DNA of 64,000 bases from Lyophyllum atratum. Lineage: Eukaryota > Basidiomycota > Agaricomycetes > Agaricales > Lyophyllaceae. The position numbers and the translations under genes are program-made. The notes beneath the pieces are model-generated. The model saw only the letters and a program-made list of their open reading frames with translations, did no database searches and was not told the origin of the DNA. This document shows, one piece after another, positions 59,591 through 64,000 of the stretch (position 1 is its first letter; every line of letters starts with the position of its first letter). The stretch covers positions 1,178,001 through 1,242,000 of the forward strand of contig JACGCN010000001.1 in the NCBI GenBank assembly GCA_014905825.1. Direction: 5' to 3'.

Positions 59591-59752
59591 CCTCGTCAGG
59601 TGTTGAAGTCATGTAACTTCAAGCTATTTCAGTGACATAAACTTCATCGCATCAGTCGCATCATTTGCTTGCGGATATTTGTTCCACCGCAATAAATTAA
59701 TCAGTTGTGAAGCCCCAGACGGTGCACTGAGACCCAAGAGCGACAGAGTTAT

Positions 59753-62169
59753 TTATGGCTTTGACAAATCCAAAAGCTGCCAAATGAACGCTACGACGTA
59801 GACAACGAAATTAAGGGCAAGATAAAACATCATGGGTATCAATCCCATGGTAAGATTTCCTAGAATCCCTCGACGAGTGATGGTGTCCCAGATCTCTGTC
59901 TTAACAATTTGTGAGGCAGTACGAGAACGGAAAGGGCCAGTGAGACGGTAAAACGACGTGAATGCAGCCCCAAAGCTGGAACATACAACCCTCAGCTGAT
60001 ACAAGAGAGAGGAGTGGATGTCACTTACCAGTAACACGCAACAACATGGACACCATACTCATACCATAGTTCCAAGAGCCCAGGAGCTGCACCTATATCT
60101 TTCGCCAAAGTACTCATGTACGTCGAGTGATCAACACCATACTTGATTCGGGCCGTATCCTTAACCAGCAGATGATAATGAGGGGGCGTTAATGGCCTTT
60201 TGACCTGACCCTTGATTACTGAGATCCAAAAAAAGGTTTGCATTTCTGCTATGGGAGGAATCGCACCTAGCATTTTACGTGAATACAGCCTACGATCAAT
60301 AATATCGACAACTTACCGACACCTGGCCTCACGAAACCTATGAAACCAACAGTCTCATCTCCGGTTTTGGTCACATTCCGCATGTCAGCCTCGCTAGGTG
60401 TGGCGTAATTGCTTTCTTCGTCAAAAAAATCGAAGTTTTGTGTATATCCCGTGGCATAAATCACCAGCTCAGGCTTGACGACTCGGTTTGCCATCCTTAT
60501 TGCATCCTTCCGTGAACTTTCCGGAAAGACAGCACGGCCATCATTCAAGAAGCCAGTCGGAAAGGGTGCGAGATCAACAACGAAGTCGGTCCGAGGGGAT
60601 GAATCTTCCGGAGGATCGATGTACCTGGAGAGGTAGTCGAGGTATCTTGAGCGCGTCCGATATGGTCGGTTGATATATGGCATGGCTTTGTGAGACTGGA
60701 AATCACCTGAACTATGATCAACGCTAGGAATTTAAGTTATTTACCTTGTTCAAAAAGACATAGGCTCGTCCCAAACGGCTAGGCTCGAGTTCGCCAACCT
60801 GAAAGCAGTGCAAGCCGTCACCACTTGTAGAACGGGCATCGTGAAATAGGTTTACCCATTGGTTGCACCCTGCTTGAGTGCCTTGTCATATTTGCTTCAA
60901 TAGAGACTTCATCTCGAGGATGCCTGGCCTTACCTGTGAGGATCCATAGCAAACGTTTGAGGACAAAATCTGAGATGCTGCAATGATGCAAGATGATCGG
61001 AGGTTCTGAAGATTCTCGATATGCACTCACAACCATCGAATATGGGATGCAGCGACCCAAGGATGCTGGGGGCCATTAACAACAGGAGTCTACGGTAAAG
61101 AGAGTCAATTCGCCTACAACATATGCAGTTTCCCCTAGGTTGGTGATTAAAGAGTCGATTGGAACAGGTGTTTTCGATTCAAACTTGAAGCCTAAAATCT
61201 CAAAATCGTTCTAGAAGTCGCACCATTACTGACCCCAAAATAAGACGAACGGCGGTGAACTTGCCAGGGCCTTAGGGAACGACAGAAACCTGGCTCCAGA
61301 TATCAGAAGGATGAAATACAGCGTAGGAATGGCGGGACAACTGTACCCGGATCGAGAACAGAGAACTACTTCAGGTGATCCTGCTTTTGCAGCCTCATAC
61401 GCAATATCCATGCCTGTCTCCCCAGAACCAAGGATCATAACACGTTTGCCTACCAACTGAGCACTTCTTTTATAGTCCTGCGAGTGAATTACGTTTGGTC
61501 CTCCTGAGTGTTGGGAAGGAATGTGCTCGATACCAGGCAATGTAGGAATGGATGGGATGACATGAAGGCCAGTACAGACCGCGATATAATCGGCGTGAAC
61601 TAGTGTTGGCGCTGACAGTGAAGATTGAATTTCAAGCATTCAAGCACGACAGTATTGTTTGAGACCTACTTGCGTCCCTTTGTTGATGCAATGGGTCTTT
61701 ATGAACGTAAGACACAAGATGCCCTCCCCGAGGATCTCTCCGTATGCTGACAACCTTCGTATGAAATCTAATTCGTGAGAAAACATGGAAGTGGTCGCAA
61801 TATGCTCGCAGATATGCCACGTATTCCTGTTGAAGCATATTTTTCAGTACGCGATGTTAAACCATCCGATCTGACAGCGTTAACCTCTAATGTCAAGTGG
61901 TCAGGATGGGAAAGAGGCAGGCGGAAATCAGAGAAGCTAGTAAGCTGTTTAGAGGACACAAGATTCGAATTCTGGAGACAATTAGATGGCGCACTAGCCT
62001 AGAGAGAGGCAGTAGCTACCTCGTAGGAACGATATTTAAAAGTTCCTCCGATTTCAGCTTCCTGTTCCAATACTATGGGGTCGAAGGGAAAAGCCTGAGT
62101 AGCAGCTTCAAGGAGTGATTTACAGGTTACGAGACCGGAAGGGCCAGCGCCTATGACTATAACTTTCAT
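59753..62169 (-). CDS. Flavin-containing monooxygenase (FMO-like)
   Basis: NADPH/FAD monooxygenase, probably on ER membranes; substrate unknown. Start MKVIVIGAGPSGLVTCKSLL at 62169, containing the FAD GxGxxG motif. Then IVLEQEAEIGGTFKYRSYE, EYVAYLRAYCDHFHVFSRIR, the TGLHVIPSIPTLPGIEHIPS segment, GGPNVIHSQDY resembling the FMO fingerprint, and the second nucleotide motif KRVMILGSGETGMDIAYEAA. The C-terminal half includes FVVDLAPFPTGFLNDGRAVF, LVIYATGYTQNFDFFDEESN, GFIGFVRPGVGAIPPIAEMQ and a hydrophobic end (YLALNFVVYVVAFIWQLLDL). The last suggests membrane anchoring. Exon junctions were not all resolved. It could equally be a secondary-metabolism or detoxification enzyme; no biosynthetic cluster surrounds it. 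Confidence 0.88.
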
Positions 62170-62270
62170 TGACGCGGCTATGGGCGGCACGTCGACTGAA
62201 AGCAAATTGGAGAGGTATAAACTCAAAGATAAGGTGACAGTAGTGATTGACGAGAGCCCAATTAATACCC

Positions 62271-62290
62271 TAGTGATAGTGATAGTGATA
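62271..62290. repeat. (TAGTGA)n microsatellite
   Basis: Just over three copies of TAGTGA, about 100 bp upstream of the FMO start. It is the reverse complement of the TATCAC hexamer at 42595. Confidence 0.8.
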
Positions 62291-62562
62291 TTACCCACGG
62301 TAAGCAGAGCACAATGCACATGCATCAGATTCAGAGCCAAACATCTGTCGTATTCAATTTCGAGGACCGCCGCACAGCCGCATCGCCTCGCACTAGAGGG
62401 ATTATGATGGGCCAGATCATCTCTAGATTCTCAGAGGATTCTGGTTGTATTGAAAATATATGCTAGGGGGAGTATATGGTGGTACGTCATAATTTGATAG
62501 ATATAATATAAGCAGGAGTGGAAGTCACGACAGAACAGGCAAGGCAGATGAATATGCCGCAT

Positions 62563-64000
62563 TCATCCAGGACGTGGAATGCGATAGTCAAGATTCTCTC
62601 TACTGCGCACAGGTCTGATGCCGGGAACTTTGAATGATTGTGTTGGTAATGCACTACGCGGGCCATCTTCTCGGGTAAGGGTTGGAAGTTTGAAGCTGGC
62701 AGAAGGTTGAGCACTCCTGCTTCGAGATAGGCTGAAGCCAAGCCGAAGTTCGTCAGGACCTGCCTGCCCTGTCGTAACACTGAGGACGGGAGTGTACGAT
62801 CGCGGTGTTGAAGGAGAGAACGAGGAAACGTGCAAGAGAATCACAAATTCTTCAGTGGCATTAGTCAACTTAACCATGCTGGTGCGCAGAGACGAGGACA
62901 CGTTACGCAGACCCTTATAGGTCTTGATAACATTGGACAATTGCACAACCATCTAAATCCATGGATAAATGAGCAGATGAGTATGTAGCTTGGGAAGAGG
63001 ATGACCTTCAAAAACATGTGCGCATCCTCGCGCAGATCTTTCCGATCAATAGACGCCTCCGGGTCGTGTAGTGCTTGAAGAGTTTTCGATAATCTTGCGG
63101 TCACTACACGGGCCTTTTCAATAGTATCCCGTACTGAAGGTTTCGAGTCCAAAGTGTCGCCAAACAACTCCTTGATCATATCCCAGACGGCGGGAGCAAC
63201 CTCAACGGCTGCTTGGACAGCTTGCAAGGCCTCTCTATCAACCTGAGACTTCGAATTAGAGGGAAGGTCTAGGAAACTTGTTTTAGAAGGCACAGATGGG
63301 GACGAAGAGGCTGACGTCTGCAGAGAGGCTTGCGAACCTTGGCGGGAATGGGCGGGATGAGAGCTCTCAAGGTTCGTGAGGGCCGTGATGGTGGAAATAG
63401 AGGAAGGGGCGAAAGACATCGGGGTTGTGGGGGAGGGCGATGATATCGTGGTAATTGGAATTGTAGCCTGCCTCTTGGGAGCACGCAGCGTGGGGGTATA
63501 CTTGGCCACTCCTGATATGATACCTCCTAACATGCCTGGGACATCATCGTATGATGGCAGCTTCTTGCCAATCTCGACATCCTTCGAACTAAACGAACCC
63601 GCGTGCCGCCGAGCTGTTCTGACCCTTTCAACGGTCACTGAGGCGCCGGGCAGTCCTTGCTGTGGCCTTAGCGACACCGAGGTCTCGAATTGCATTGGTG
63701 CTGAGGCTGTGGGTGATGTAGTAGGACTTTCTGTTCCCATGGGGTCGACAACAAGCGAAGGCTGGCTAGCAAAGGTTTTCGCGCGTAACATCGGCTTAAT
63801 GGTTTCTATCTGAGGAATCATCGCCTGCCAAGCGCATGACACTTCAGAAGTGGCCCCATATAACTCCAGCAAGATCCATCGGGAATACCGCATATCATCT
63901 CCAGCAAAGATGACTTTGAGCTGCAATGCTAAAACTCCAACGGCTTTGTTAAATACGGCAACAGTATCTCTGCAGCTTTCAACAACACCTCGACATACAG
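62563..64000 (-). CDS. SOG2: Sog2 RAM-pathway protein, C-terminal part (5' end outside window)
   Basis: Sog2 is a leucine-rich-repeat component of the RAM (Cbk1/Ace2-type) morphogenesis network. The window contains only the C-terminal Sog2 domain: CRGVVESCRDTVAVFNKAVG, VLALQLKVIFAGDDMRYSRW, ILLELYGATSEVSCAWQAMI and PQIETIKPML. A long Ser/Thr/Pro-rich region follows, then ALQAVQAAVEVAPAVWDMIK, ARVVTARLSKTLQALHDPEA and DLREDAHMFLK. After one intron comes MVVQLSNVIKTYKGLRNVSS, LRTSMVKLTNATEEFVILLH and a Ser/Arg-rich tail ending YRIPRPG. The frame stays open through the window edge, so the LRR part lies beyond 64000. Confidence 0.87.

Overview
This is a window from the nuclear genome of a filamentous basidiomycete, most likely an Agaricomycete. 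Genes are dense. Most carry many GT-AG introns of about 45-70 nt, and the families present are fungal: Yos9, Pmp3, Mch1, PalI/Sur7, Lcp5, Sog2 and MARVEL-type membrane proteins with Ser/Pro-rich tails. No tRNA, rRNA, transposon or CRISPR array was recognised.

Layout. 0.4-3.5 kb: YOS9 (ER quality control) diverges from a small protein with four AT-hooks. 4.0-8.7 kb: a kynurenine-pathway (de novo NAD) cluster. Kynurenine 3-monooxygenase and kynureninase diverge from a 170-bp intergenic region, and kynurenine formamidase converges on kynureninase 71 bp away. 8.8-16.5 kb: PMP3, eIF2B epsilon with an unusually long repetitive acidic tail, an Ala/Glu/Pro-rich protein and a PalI/Sur7-like membrane protein. 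16.8-20.2 kb: NOP2 and a FUN14 protein. 20.8-27.2 kb: membrane-protein genes (a four-helix protein, a voltage-gated proton channel, two tandem MARVEL-type proteins). 27.7-33.2 kb: a PP4 regulatory-subunit-like HEAT protein and aspartate aminotransferase. 34-39 kb: an AN1 zinc finger, a plasma-membrane syntaxin and argininosuccinate lyase. 39-43.4 kb: an MCH1-like transporter, a FAR-17a/AIG1-like protein and GPI15/PIG-H. 43.5-50.9 kb: a TBC-type Rab-GAP-like protein, IST1, a second member of the four-helix family, and LCP5. 51.3-64 kb: a T5orf172-domain protein, a double-cupredoxin cell-surface protein, PDCD5, PAN2, a flavin monooxygenase and the 3' part of SOG2, which runs off the window.

The three kynurenine genes catalyse consecutive steps: formylkynurenine to kynurenine (formamidase), to 3-hydroxykynurenine (monooxygenase), to 3-hydroxyanthranilate (kynureninase). 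IST1 and the TBC gene overlap by 20 bp on the same strand, which suggests a shared transcript.

Quality caveat. Many otherwise well-conserved genes need a one-base correction in one or more exons to keep the family reading frame, mostly removal of one base. Other genes of similar age and conservation are perfectly intact. This looks like residual indel error in the assembly rather than gene decay. Exon coordinates were worked out by hand from splice consensus and recalled family sequence; no alignment or RNA data were available.
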